Assembly: GCA_016926875.1 (NCBI GenBank)
Contig: JAFGNU010000017.1
Location: forward strand, 1 to 64,000
Reading direction: 5' to 3'
Source: Anaerolineae bacterium
GTDB lineage: Bacteria; Chloroflexota; Anaerolineae; Aggregatilineales; Aggregatilineaceae
Length of the DNA: 64,000 bases
The position numbers and the translations under genes are program-made. The notes below the pieces were generated by a model. That model saw only the letters and a program-made list of their open reading frames with translations, was not told where the DNA came from and searched no databases. Position 1 is the first letter of the stretch, and every line of letters starts with the position of its first letter. Below, in pieces: positions 49,949 to 58,324 of the stretch.

Positions 49949-51529
49949 ATGAACCGCCTGAGTGACTTAAATGACTGTCTCGTTTATTTGTTGGCAATCC
50001 CAGGCGTTGTGGTTTTACTGGCCTGTGTTCAACTGGGGATGCCGGAACAACTCGCGTCAGTTCTCTTTGGAGGTTACGCAATTCTTGTCGTGGTACTGCC
50101 GTATTCCTATCTGGAATACAAGCGCCAAAAATACCAGGCATTTCTTTACCAATCGCTGCGAAACCCGGCAGCCATGGACCAGTTGACAGTTGAACTGGGA
50201 GCCAAATATGCGAAAGGCAAATGCAATCCTCATGAAATGGCGGTGCTGGCCCAGGCTTATGTGCGCCAGGAACGCTTCCTTGAGGCGGAAGCTGTGGCGC
50301 GCAAGGCGGTCAAGGCTGCGGACGCCTGGAACAGGCCAGGGGACCTGGGTGATGCTAATCCGTTCCGGGTAGCACGTGAGGCGTTGCGGGATACACTGAT
50401 CGCCCAGGGCAAATCGCCAGATGCGGCTTACGCGGAATTCCCTTCATGCTGTACAACGTTCGATATAGGTGGTCTTGCAATGCACCCTGCGATGTTCATC
50501 GTCCTTGTTGCGATTTTCGCAGTGATGGGTTTGGGTGAAATGGCATTCGGCAGCTTCTGGCCCGTGGGAGCGACAATCCTGGCGCTAAACGCGCTGACCG
50601 TGGTGGAGGCAGTAGTACGGCGGTGGCTACCAGCCAGGCGGGCGCATATCCGGCAGCGGAAATGGCAGACGATGATCGGAGACATGCCAGATGGCGCGAG
50701 GAAATCCCCAGAAGCGCTTCAGGTAAAACTCCCCATCTGGATCGAAGTGCTATGGCTCATCATGGTCATCATCATTGCTGCGCCTGTATTCGATCAAGAA
50801 ATGGCCTCCGCCATCTTTGAGGAGGTCGCGTTTGGGGGCGTGATAGCAGTCGTGTTCGCGGTGGGGGGCCTGGCATGGTGGTTGGCCGTAAGGCGCGGCA
50901 GGCGACTCCGGAAATCGCAACAGCGAATTATGGCCGGAGAAACGGACGCAGTGCTAGCCGAACTCCAGGCGATGGGTAAACAAAAACCTGAATATGCTTT
51001 GTTGAGGACGATGGCACACCGCGCCAAAGGCGAACTCGCTGAAGCGGAAGTTTTAGCACGTGACGTGCGGACCACGATCCAGAAACGGGGCATTAACCAC
51101 AAACGCGACACAGTATCCCAGTGGCTGACAACGCACACTACGCTGGAGCTAGCAAGTATCCTGATGTTGCAGGGACGGTATACGGAATCCGCCGCAATCT
51201 TACGCGAAGGCATCACCGATACTATTATGCCGAATTGGTTTACGGCCCAGGTGGCATGGTTGTATTTCCTGGCGGGGGATCTGGGCAAAGCACGGACCAT
51301 GTTGGCGCTGCTGCGGCCAGTAGGACCAGGTGAGCAATCAAGCATCCCGCTAGAAACACAGCTTTATGTGGCATATATCCGGCATAAATTGAATAGAGAG
51401 CGGATTGCGCCGGACTTGCTGCCCTATCTGAACAAGCTGGAAGTCGAATATGAATGTTTCAAGGATACACCATACGGCCCTCGGTTGCGCGCCCTGCTCG
51501 ATGATCTCCAGGAAATGAGAACCGTATAA
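49949..51529 (+). CDS. TPR-containing multi-pass membrane protein, function unknown
   Basis: The 526-residue protein has two N-terminal membrane helices (about 11-30 and 37-52), a soluble helical segment ('AVLAQAYVRQERFLEAEAVA', TPR-like), further membrane pairs (about 178-215 and 270-320) and a C-terminal TPR domain (about 330-525: 'LRTMAHRAKGELAEAEVLAR', 'LASILMLQGRYTESAAILRE', 'VAWLYFLAGDLGKARTMLAL'). The family is unknown. GGGAAGG precedes the ATG. Codon use looks less GC-biased than that of its neighbours by eye, and the gene is flanked by two related structured-RNA candidates, so it may have arrived or moved as a block. Confidence 0.72.
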   Translation: MNRLSDLNDCLVYLLAIPGVVVLLACVQLGMPEQLASVLFGGYAILVVVLPYSYLEYKRQKYQAFLYQSLRNPAAMDQLTVELGAKYAKGKCNPHEMAVLAQAYVRQERFLEAEAVARKAVKAADAWNRPGDLGDANPFRVAREALRDTLIAQGKSPDAAYAEFPSCCTTFDIGGLAMHPAMFIVLVAIFAVMGLGEMAFGSFWPVGATILALNALTVVEAVVRRWLPARRAHIRQRKWQTMIGDMPDGARKSPEALQVKLPIWIEVLWLIMVIIIAAPVFDQEMASAIFEEVAFGGVIAVVFAVGGLAWWLAVRRGRRLRKSQQRIMAGETDAVLAELQAMGKQKPEYALLRTMAHRAKGELAEAEVLARDVRTTIQKRGINHKRDTVSQWLTTHTTLELASILMLQGRYTESAAILREGITDTIMPNWFTAQVAWLYFLAGDLGKARTMLALLRPVGPGEQSSIPLETQLYVAYIRHKLNRERIAPDLLPYLNKLEVEYECFKDTPYGPRLRALLDDLQEMRTV

Positions 51530-51647
51530 CATGGGGTGTGTTTACCAAACGTGTAACGAGAGGCAACTTTTTAGCCTCCATTTCGCAGTTCGGCAGGACA
51601 AAATTGGAATAAATATTGATTCTGCAAGAAAGGGGCGGAATGTGGGC

Positions 51648-51685
51648 AAAAATAGAACTGGGCGCCTTGGGGAAGACACCCAGTT
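51648..51685 (-). terminator. Terminator of the SOS-associated RNA
   Basis: Reading leftward, AACTGGG pairs with CCCAGTT (51685-51656), followed by CTATTTTT. Confidence 0.65.
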
Positions 51686-51844
51686 TCCTGATCGGCGTGT
51701 TGCACAGAGGCTTTTGGGGGTAGGAACACGCCGACGAGGCAGCTAGATTATGTTGATCAAAAACAGCGGGTGTGTTGTCAGGTGCGATGTGATCGTATGT
51801 TTAGTCGTTGGATAGGGTGTGTATGGGCTGCGCTGTTATTCATT
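51648..51844 (-). ncRNA. Candidate SOS-induced small RNA (about 200 nt)
   Basis: A perfect sigma70 promoter with a LexA box (51851-51879) points leftward. The transcript would start near 51844. It runs through a G-poor, CA-rich stretch with ACACACCC twice, a TCGGCGTGTT/AACACGCCGA stem (51734-51725 with 51701-51692) with a CCTACCCCC loop, then an AACTGGG/CCCAGTT hairpin with a TTCCCC loop and TATTTTT tail ending near 51648. No ORF longer than 21 codons and no ribosome-binding site are visible. C-rich loops suit pairing to Shine-Dalgarno regions. Confidence 0.55.
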
Positions 51845-51850
51845 GTTACC

Positions 51851-51879
51851 AGTATACGAACATATGTTCTTTTTGTCAA
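51851..51879 (-). promoter_or_regulatory. LexA-boxed consensus promoter, leftward
   Basis: On the minus strand TTGACA (51879-51874), a 17-base spacer and TATACT (51856-51851) form a near-consensus promoter. The spacer contains CGAACATATGTTCT (51857-51870 on the plus strand), a LexA/Cheo box. No gene on this strand starts within the next 300 bases, so it should drive an RNA. Confidence 0.75.
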
Positions 51880-51899
51880 GTAAAAATAGAATAAAGATT

Positions 51900-52889
51900 T
51901 CAGCCCAGCAGCGCCGCCTCGTCATCGGGCAAAAACGGCTCAAACGCCTGCATCCGGTCGAGCAGTTCCGCCAGCCCGGCTTCCAGGCTGACGCGCGGAT
52001 ACCATCCCAGGCCGTTCAACCGGCTGCCGTCAATCGAATACGACAGGTGCGTCAGTACGTCCTGCTCGGTATAGCGCACTTCCAGATCGGGCCGCTGCGC
52101 GCGCAGCGCCGCCACCACGTCCAGCACCGACGCGTTTTCGCCCACGACATTATACACGCCATCTACCATCTCTGTCTCAGATGCCAGCGCAAACCGGATC
52201 GCGCTGCTGGCATCTCGCACGTGCAGCAGTGGGCGCACCTGCGTGCCTTCGCCGTATACGGTCAGCGGGCGGTGCACGCTTGCCAGGTAGGCAAGCCGGT
52301 TGGCGACTGCATCAAAGCGCACGGCAGGCGCCAGCCCAAAGACCGGCCCCAGGCGCAGGCTGGCCACCCGCATCTTGCTCTGCTCGCCAACGGTCTGTAT
52401 GTGTCGCTCGGCGCGGAGTTTGCTTTCGGCGTACAGGCCAACCGGGCGGCAGATGTCGTTTTCCTTAAACGGCTTGCCGCCGACGGCGTCGATGGGGCCG
52501 TACACGCTGGCGCTGCTGACATAGACAAAATAGGCCACGCCTGCCGCTGCCGCCGCGTCTGCCAGGTTAGCCGTTCCCCAGTGATTAACCTGTTCGAGCC
52601 AGCCGGGCTTGCCAAACGAGAGCGGCGTTCGCACGATAGCTGCCATGTGCACGACTGCCCACACATCCTGAAGCGCCCGCTCCACGCCCGCGTTATCCAG
52701 GATGTCACCTTCGACAAACTGGTAGCGCCCTTCCGGCGGCAGATCAAGCAGCGTGTTGTAGGTTTCGCGCTGCAAGTTGTCGTAAATGCGGATCACGTGA
52801 TCGCCCAGCACCGGATCGGTTGCCAGATCGCGGATCAAGCGCGAGCCGATATAGCCCGCTCCACCCGTTACCAGGATCACACGTGACAT
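51900..52889 (-). CDS. NAD-dependent epimerase/dehydratase (extended SDR)
   Basis: The 329-residue protein has the NAD-binding 'VTGGAGYIGSRLIRDL', 'DNLQRETYNTLLDLPPEG', the active-site Ser region 'VYVSSASVYGP' and YxxxK in 'LYAESKLRAE', plus a C-terminal substrate domain ('YGEGTQVRPLLHVRDASSAI'). It resembles UDP-sugar or dTDP-sugar epimerases; the exact sugar is unknown. The ATG at 52889 lies 2 bases after the cysH stop, so the pair is co-translated. The functional link to sulfate assimilation is unclear, perhaps sulfated sugars. Confidence 0.87.
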   Translation of the reverse strand: MSRVILVTGGAGYIGSRLIRDLATDPVLGDHVIRIYDNLQRETYNTLLDLPPEGRYQFVEGDILDNAGVERALQDVWAVVHMAAIVRTPLSFGKPGWLEQVNHWGTANLADAAAAAGVAYFVYVSSASVYGPIDAVGGKPFKENDICRPVGLYAESKLRAERHIQTVGEQSKMRVASLRLGPVFGLAPAVRFDAVANRLAYLASVHRPLTVYGEGTQVRPLLHVRDASSAIRFALASETEMVDGVYNVVGENASVLDVVAALRAQRPDLEVRYTEQDVLTHLSYSIDGSRLNGLGWYPRVSLEAGLAELLDRMQAFEPFLPDDEAALLG

Positions 52890-52891
52890 GC

Positions 52892-53626
52892 TCAGGTTCC
52901 GTTCTCGTCGCGCCTTTTTAGCAGCGCATCGGTATGCAGGCCGCACTCCGATTTGCCCGTCCCTGCCCAGCGTCCGGCGCGTTCGTCTTCTCCGTCGCTA
53001 ACCGGGCGGGTGCACGGCGCACAGCCCACGCTTTGATAGCCCTTGTTAAACAATGGATGCACAGGCAGATCGTAGCGGTGAATATACGCCCACAGATCGC
53101 GCTGTGTCCACGCTGCCAGTGGACTTATTTTAATACATCCGCCCGGCAACTGCTCCAATGGCTGGGTCTGCGCCCGGTTGGGCGTCTGGTCGCGGCGAAT
53201 GCTGGCTATCCAGCCGTCCAGGTCACGCAGGGCCTGCTGCATCGGCTTGACCTTGTGAATGTAGCAGCACAGGTCCGGGTCATGGCGGTACAGGGCATCC
53301 CCGTAGCGCCGGATGACTTCCGCCGGTTCGATGACCGGGCGCACCACGCGCAGCGTCAGGCCCAGGCGCTCAACCAGTTGATCGCGGTAGGTCAGCGTCT
53401 CTGCGAAGTGATAGCCCGTATCGAGAAAGATGATCGGGATGCCGGGCCGGACACGGCTGATCATATGCAGCAGCGCCACGCTCTGCGTCTGGAACGATGA
53501 AGTAGCCGCCAGCGCGGGCATCAACCGGTCCGCAGCCCAGGTGATGATCGCGTCCGGATCGGCTTCCTGAAAACGCGCGTTCAGGTGGGTAAGTTCGTCT
53601 GCATTCAGAATGGCATTACGCGTCAT
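52892..53626 (-). CDS. cysH: Assimilatory APS/PAPS reductase
   Basis: CysH reduces adenylyl sulfate (or PAPS) to sulfite. The 244-residue protein carries 'ITWAADRLMPALAATSSFQT' (nucleotide site), 'IPIIFLDTGYHFAET', the Cys pair in 'DPDLCCYIHKVKP', 'PLAAWTQRDLWAYIHRYDLP' and 'VGCAPCTRP'. The last two Cys plus the Cys-Cys pair form the 4Fe-4S motif that marks the APS-reducing type, and 'SECGLH' holds the catalytic Cys near the C-terminus. It starts at ATG 53626 and is divergent from a DASS transporter, sharing an inverted 12-bp motif. Confidence 0.92.
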   Translation of the reverse strand: MTRNAILNADELTHLNARFQEADPDAIITWAADRLMPALAATSSFQTQSVALLHMISRVRPGIPIIFLDTGYHFAETLTYRDQLVERLGLTLRVVRPVIEPAEVIRRYGDALYRHDPDLCCYIHKVKPMQQALRDLDGWIASIRRDQTPNRAQTQPLEQLPGGCIKISPLAAWTQRDLWAYIHRYDLPVHPLFNKGYQSVGCAPCTRPVSDGEDERAGRWAGTGKSECGLHTDALLKRRDENGT

Positions 53627-53671
53627 ACAACAACACTTATCTCTACACAACCGCACCGTGTATATAACACA

Positions 53672-53683
53672 ACCATACACCAG
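53672..53683 (-). promoter_or_regulatory. Shared 12-mer upstream of cysH
   Basis: ACCATACACCAG on the plus strand is the exact inverse of 53790-53801. In the direction of cysH it reads CTGGTGTATGGT, about 45-55 bases before the ATG. It is a candidate operator or promoter element. Confidence 0.5.
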
Positions 53684-53772
53684 AAGACACGCTATAGGGT
53701 AGTTATTTTACCAGGATTTCACGTACTTTTTACCTGCCGACGTGCCGCCCTGCCTGCGAATCCGGCTCGTAA

Positions 53773-53801
53773 TTGACGACCGGCCCACACTGGTGTATGG
53801 T
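53773..53801 (+). promoter_or_regulatory. Promoter candidate of the DASS transporter, with the shared 12-mer
   Basis: TTGACG (53773-53778), 17 bases and TATGGT (53796-53801) fit a sigma70 promoter. The -10 overlaps CTGGTGTATGGT (53790-53801), the same 12-mer found in front of cysH. The remainder of this 308-base divergent region shows nothing else recognisable. Confidence 0.5.
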
Positions 53802-53934
53802 ATTGAACGCTCTGGGACACAAACATACCACATCCCGGCAATGATACCACACTACCGGTACCTGCACGGCACGGTCGCGCAGCGGCGTGTTCTGTGTCAT
53901 CATTCTGTTACTGTTGCATGAAGGTAGATGCCTG

Positions 53935-55359
53935 ATGTTCCACACGATGCAATCCTGGTGCCTGTTTTGCTGGCGCCTGTCTCGATCCCCACACGGGCGC
54001 TGGATATGGTACATCATGGCTGCCGGAACCTACTTCATGATCCTTGCGATGCCCCTGCCAGACCTGAGCACCCAGGGTAAAGGCGCGCTGGCAGTGGCCG
54101 GTGTGGCGGCGTTTTTGTGGGTGACAAACGCGACACAGCCCGCCGTGACAGGCATTGTTGTGCTGTTCTTGCTGCCCTTCACCGGCGTGCTGTCCAACGA
54201 AAACACCTACGCCTATTTTGGCAATCACGCCGTGTTCCTGGTGCTGGGCGCGTTCATCCTCGCCAGCCCGGTGATGCGCTCCGGCCTGAGCGCCCGCATT
54301 GCGCTGTGGGCCGTGTCGTATTTTGGGCGCTCAACCGGCACGTTGATCACGTCGATCCTGTGGATCGGCGCACTGCTATCATTTGTCATCAGCGAGCACG
54401 CCGTGGCCGCGATGCTGTTCCCTATCGTGTTGGAGATCGTGCAGGCGGTCAAGATCAAGCCGGGCAGCAAGTTCGGCGTGGCCGCATTCCTGGCGCTGGT
54501 CTGGGGCGTGGTCATCGGTGGCACGGCGACCGTGCTTGGCGGCGCGCGGGCACCGCTGGCGATGGGTATTTTGGAAAGCACGACCGGCGAAAAAATCGGT
54601 TTCCTGGAATGGACCCTGTGGGCGCTGCCGGTGGCGTTGATCATGCTGACGATTGCACACCTGATGCTGCTCTACATCAGCCGGGACGCCGCCGTTTCGC
54701 TGCCAGAAGCGCGGCAGTTTCTTGAAACCCGCACCCAGGCACTCGGCCCGGTTTCGCAACGTGAGAAAACCACCGCGGGCGTCATGGTCGTGACCATCGG
54801 CTTATGGATCGTGATGGGCGATGCGTGGGGACTGGATACGGTCGCGCTGCTCGGCGTGCTGATGGTCTTCGCGCTGCGCGTGGCCGACTGGCACGAAGTC
54901 GAAGAAGATGTAAACTGGGGCGTCTTTGTCATGTACGGCAGTGCGATTGCCCTGAGCGCCGCCTTACGCGATACCGGCGCAGCGGAAGCGCTGGCCCAAC
55001 GCCTGCTGGACGCGAATATCGAATCCTCTGCGCTGGTGCTGGGGATCGTTGTCGTCCTGGCGATGGGCGTGACGGAGATCATGAGCAACGCGGCCTCGGT
55101 GGCCGTGCTGATGCCGATTGCGCTGGTGATCGCAGAGAGCTACGGAATCGGGTCTACTGCCATGACGCTGAGCGTGGCCGTGCCCGCCGGGCTGGCGTTT
55201 ATGATCCCGGTCAGCACGCCCGCCATCGCCATCGTGATCAGCGTCCCGTACATCAGCACGCTGGATGTGCTCGTGCGGGGTGTCTGGTTGAAAGCGCTGG
55301 GACTGCTGGTCTTCCTGCTGATCGCGTTTGTATACTGGCCGCTGTTCGGTCTGACCTGA
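53935..55359 (+). CDS. DASS-family anion:sodium symporter, probable sulfate importer
   Basis: The 474-residue protein has about 11-12 membrane helices and DASS/CitT-like features: 'LFLLPFTGVLSNENTYAYFG', 'FVISEHAVAAMLFPIVLEIV' (first Ser-Asn/Thr-type substrate region, here 'SEHA') and 'MGVTEIMSNAASVAVLMPIA' (second SNT-like motif). 'IPVSTPAIAIV' marks the last pore region. Members import sulfate, dicarboxylates or phosphate. The divergent pairing with cysH and the shared motif favour sulfate. GAAGGTAG lies before the ATG at 53935. Confidence 0.87.
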   Translation: MFHTMQSWCLFCWRLSRSPHGRWIWYIMAAGTYFMILAMPLPDLSTQGKGALAVAGVAAFLWVTNATQPAVTGIVVLFLLPFTGVLSNENTYAYFGNHAVFLVLGAFILASPVMRSGLSARIALWAVSYFGRSTGTLITSILWIGALLSFVISEHAVAAMLFPIVLEIVQAVKIKPGSKFGVAAFLALVWGVVIGGTATVLGGARAPLAMGILESTTGEKIGFLEWTLWALPVALIMLTIAHLMLLYISRDAAVSLPEARQFLETRTQALGPVSQREKTTAGVMVVTIGLWIVMGDAWGLDTVALLGVLMVFALRVADWHEVEEDVNWGVFVMYGSAIALSAALRDTGAAEALAQRLLDANIESSALVLGIVVVLAMGVTEIMSNAASVAVLMPIALVIAESYGIGSTAMTLSVAVPAGLAFMIPVSTPAIAIVISVPYISTLDVLVRGVWLKALGLLVFLLIAFVYWPLFGLT

Positions 55360-55512
55360 CTCACAGCCGATAGGGCCAGCGCTACCGGCCCTGTTTTTGA
55401 TCCCGGCGGCTGCACGATTCATTGCCCGCCCTGCCCCGCAACGATTTAGAGCAAATGCACGTATCACGGTACAATACGAGCCTGTGCTACGCTATGCCAG
55501 GAGGGCTATTGT

Positions 55513-56124
55513 ATGCTGGACGAGTGTCGAGGCTGCTGCCTTGCCGCGGTGGTCATTCCCCTGCTTTGCTGCGGGCTGATGGTGTGCGGCGTGATCTATA
55601 TACTGGCCAGCGCGCCCGAACCGCCGATCAGCGAAAACTTCCAGGCCAGCCAGGCCGACGCGCAGGCGTTCGACTACGCGATCACATCGGTCCAAAACCA
55701 GGCAGGCTTCCAGAACCAGTTCATCCTGACGTTTACCGAAAAACAGATTTCGTCCTGGATGACGCTCGAAGGTCAGGATTTCGCAGACGAGCGCGGTTAT
55801 TCGTTCCCGTTTGAGGATATCCAGGTTGGCCTGGAAGACGGGCAGATGACGTTTTATGCGAACTTCACCAACGCCGGGATCGAACTCCCGCTGGAGATCA
55901 TCATCGAGCCAAAGATCGACGAGCGCGGCCACCTGCAAATGGAGATCGATTCGGCGCACGTGGGCGGGATCACCCTGCCGGGGATCGTGCTGGACAGCAT
56001 CACCGATCAAGTCGAAACATCGATCACCAGGGCGTTTGACGATCTCGACCGGGACTATGTGCTGTATGAGCCAACGCTGGCGGTTGATAACGGTACGTTC
56101 GCGGTTCAAGGCAGTTTGCAGTAG
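55513..56124 (+). CDS. Membrane-anchored protein, possible LmeA/DUF2993-like domain
   Basis: The 203-residue protein has an N-terminal membrane helix (about 8-32) rich in Cys ('DECRGCCLAAVVIPLLCCGL') and an exported beta-rich domain. 'FTEKQISSWMTLEG' and 'DGQMTFYANFTNAGIELPLE' resemble DUF2993/LmeA-like lipid-binding proteins, but the match is weak. AGGAGGG precedes the ATG. It lies 27 bases before the UDP-glucuronate-epimerase-like gene. The unusual cluster of Cys at the membrane may be a lipid or metal site. Confidence 0.6.
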   Translation: MLDECRGCCLAAVVIPLLCCGLMVCGVIYILASAPEPPISENFQASQADAQAFDYAITSVQNQAGFQNQFILTFTEKQISSWMTLEGQDFADERGYSFPFEDIQVGLEDGQMTFYANFTNAGIELPLEIIIEPKIDERGHLQMEIDSAHVGGITLPGIVLDSITDQVETSITRAFDDLDRDYVLYEPTLAVDNGTFAVQGSLQ

Positions 56125-56151
56125 AAACAGACGCGGCGAAAGGGGCAGCAC

Positions 56152-57126
56152 GTGACGGTACTGGTCACCGGCGGGGCGGGGTTCATCGGCAGCCACCTGG
56201 CGGACGCGCTGCTAAAACGCGGCGAACCGGTCGTTGTTTTCGACAACTTCAACGACTACTACGATCCGGCCATCAAGCGAGCCAACGCGGCGCGGCTGGC
56301 AGCGCACCCGGCGTTTACACTGGTTGAGGGCGACATCCGCGACGTGCGGACGGTGAACGCGCTGTTTGAAGCGCACGACATCCGGCGCGTGGCGCACCTG
56401 GCCGCGATGGCAGGCGTGCGCGAAAGCATAAAACAGCCCCGGCTGTACCTCGACGTGAACTATACCGGCACTTTCAACCTGCTGGAAGCCGCGCAGCAGC
56501 ACGCAGTCGAGAACTTCGTCTTCGCGTCCACGTCGTCGGTCTACGGCAAAACTGGACAGCTCCCATTTGTCGAAACCGATACCGCCGACCGCCCGCTGGC
56601 CGCCTATCCCGCCAGCAAGCGCGCCGCCGAACTGCTGGCCCACACCTATCACAACCTGCACGGCATGAACATCACCTGTCTGCGCTTTTTTAACGTCTAC
56701 GGCCCGGCAGGACGCCCGGACATGATGCCGATGCGCGTGATGAATGCCGTGCTGGACGGCACCACGATCCCGGTCTTTGGCAGGGGCGAACTCAAACGCG
56801 ACTGGACTTACATCGAGGACACGGTCAGCGGCGTGCTGGCTGCGCTGGACCGCCCGCTTGGCTACGAGGTGATCAACCTGGGCGTTGGCGCGCCGATCTC
56901 GCTGCGCGAATTCCTTGACGCCGTCGAGGCACTGTCGGGGCGCACGCTGAATACCAAAGATGTACCCACCCCGCCCAGCGAACCGCCGATCACGTTCTGC
57001 GACAACACCAAAGCGCGCGAACTGCTGGGCTTTGATCCGCAGACAAGCGTGTTCGACGGATTGGCGAAAACGTGGGCGTGGTTCCGCCAGTGGCGCATGG
57101 ATGCGGGCACCTGGCCGGGGGATTGA
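56152..57126 (+). CDS. UDP-glucuronate 4-epimerase-like extended SDR
   Basis: The 324-residue protein starts at GTG. It has 'VTGGAGFIGSHLADALLKRG', the characteristic 'DNFNDYYDPAIKRANAARL' after the first Rossmann strands, 'FASTSSVYGKTGQLPF', YPASK as the catalytic YxxxK, and 'GPAGRPDMMPM', a motif of UDP-glucuronate/galacturonate 4-epimerases. The product would feed surface polysaccharide synthesis. AAAGGGGC precedes the GTG. Confidence 0.9.
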   Translation: MTVLVTGGAGFIGSHLADALLKRGEPVVVFDNFNDYYDPAIKRANAARLAAHPAFTLVEGDIRDVRTVNALFEAHDIRRVAHLAAMAGVRESIKQPRLYLDVNYTGTFNLLEAAQQHAVENFVFASTSSVYGKTGQLPFVETDTADRPLAAYPASKRAAELLAHTYHNLHGMNITCLRFFNVYGPAGRPDMMPMRVMNAVLDGTTIPVFGRGELKRDWTYIEDTVSGVLAALDRPLGYEVINLGVGAPISLREFLDAVEALSGRTLNTKDVPTPPSEPPITFCDNTKARELLGFDPQTSVFDGLAKTWAWFRQWRMDAGTWPGD

Positions 57127-57174
57127 TGCGAGGCTTACCACAACAATACTGCTTACTCCAAAAGGATCGTTCAC

Positions 57175-57687
57175 ATGACCAGGAATCGCAACCTGATACT
57201 CGCTCTCCTGCTGCTGTGCCTGTTTGGCGCGCTGGTGGGCTGCACCGAACTCGACACCACAGACGACGACAGCGCCGCGCCGCCCAATCCCGTCCAGGGC
57301 GAAACGGCCACCGTCACGTGGGTGATCGACGGCGATACGATTGACGTCCGGTTGGACGGCGAAACGGTCCGCGTGCGCTACATCGGCATCAACACGCCCG
57401 AACAGGACGAGGTCTGCTACCAGGAAGCGACCGACGCCAACGCCGCCCTGGTGCGCGGCCAGACCGTGACGCTGGTCAAGGACGTGAGCAACACCGATAA
57501 ATACGGGCGGCTGCTGCGCTATGTCTATGTGGGCGATGTGTTTGTGAACGCGGAACTGGTCGCGCGCGGCTACGCCGAGTCGGTGCATTACCCGCCGGAC
57601 ACGACCAACGCGGCCTACTTTGACAACCTGGAAGCGTCCGCCAAAGCAAACGGCATGGGCTGCCATCCCACCGGGGTATTTGAGTAA
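57175..57687 (+). CDS. Thermonuclease-family lipoprotein
   Basis: The 170-residue protein has a lipobox 'LVGC' (Cys about 22) and an SNase (OB-fold) domain (about 42-165): 'VIDGDTIDVRLDGETVRVRY', 'GINTPEQDEVCYQEATDANA', 'LVKDVSNTDKYGRLLRYVYV' and 'VNAELVARGYAESVHYPPD'. The conserved Asp in 'DGDTI' and the Arg in 'RVRYIG' and 'GRLLR' fit a Ca2+-dependent nuclease fold. It probably acts on extracellular nucleic acids for defence or nutrient use. AAAAGGA precedes the ATG. Confidence 0.9.
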   Translation: MTRNRNLILALLLLCLFGALVGCTELDTTDDDSAAPPNPVQGETATVTWVIDGDTIDVRLDGETVRVRYIGINTPEQDEVCYQEATDANAALVRGQTVTLVKDVSNTDKYGRLLRYVYVGDVFVNAELVARGYAESVHYPPDTTNAAYFDNLEASAKANGMGCHPTGVFE

Positions 57688-57691
57688 GATC

Positions 57692-58324
57692 ATGCTGATT
57701 CCCGTCCTGTCCCTGCTGGCGCTGCTGTCTGCTGCGCTGACCATCCGCGCCAAGTATGCCAACTCCCGGCGCGCCGAATACCTGTTCAAGCCGCTGACGA
57801 TGATCTGCATCATCCTGATCGCACTGCTGGCCGACGACCCGCTGTCCGCCACCTACCAGCGGCTGATCGTGGCCGGGCTGGCGGCATCGCTGGTGGGCGA
57901 CGTGCTGTTGATGCTGCCATCCGACCGGCTGCTGCAAGGCCTGATCGCCTTCCTGGTGGCGCACGTGCTGTATATCATCGCCTTCACGCGGCAGGGCAGC
58001 GGCACCGCGCCGATGTGGTACGCGATCCCGTTCGCCCTGTACGGTGTGATCATCGTGTGGCGGCTGTGGCCGCACCTGGGATCGAAAAAAGCGCCGGTGA
58101 TGCTGTATGTCGGCATCATCCTGATCATGGCGTGGCAGGCGGCCAACCGCTGGATCGAAACCGACCAACCCGGCAGCCTGCTGGCGCTGATCGGCGCGTA
58201 CCTGTTTGTACTGTCCGATTCGGTGCTGGCGTTCGAACGCTTCCGGGCCGCGTTCCGATCCGCGCCGTTCTGGGTGCTCAGCACCTACTTCGCGGCGCAG
58301 TGGCTGATCGCGCTCTCCGTTTGA
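57692..58324 (+). CDS. YhhN/TMEM86-family membrane protein (lysoplasmalogenase-like)
   Basis: The 210-residue protein has seven to eight membrane helices with the YhhN signature 'GLAASLVGDVLLMLPSDRLL', 'GLIAFLVAHVLYIIAFTRQG' and 'GAYLFVLSDSVLAFERFRA', including the conserved Asp residues in 'GDVLLML' and 'LSDS'. Animal TMEM86B cleaves the vinyl ether of lysoplasmalogens; bacterial members probably have related lipid roles. It starts at ATG 57692, 4 bases after the nuclease stop, with a weak ribosome-binding site. Confidence 0.87.
   Translation: MLIPVLSLLALLSAALTIRAKYANSRRAEYLFKPLTMICIILIALLADDPLSATYQRLIVAGLAASLVGDVLLMLPSDRLLQGLIAFLVAHVLYIIAFTRQGSGTAPMWYAIPFALYGVIIVWRLWPHLGSKKAPVMLYVGIILIMAWQAANRWIETDQPGSLLALIGAYLFVLSDSVLAFERFRAAFRSAPFWVLSTYFAAQWLIALSV

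Noticed and set aside
51781-51843. 21-codon ORF at the 5' end of the SOS-associated RNA
   Set aside because: It would be almost leaderless, has no Shine-Dalgarno, is not hydrophobic and shows no known peptide feature. It is kept only as a refuting possibility for the RNA call.
56212-57852. Minus-strand open frame of 546 codons
   Set aside because: It covers three well-supported plus-strand genes (epimerase, nuclease, YhhN) and shows no domain.
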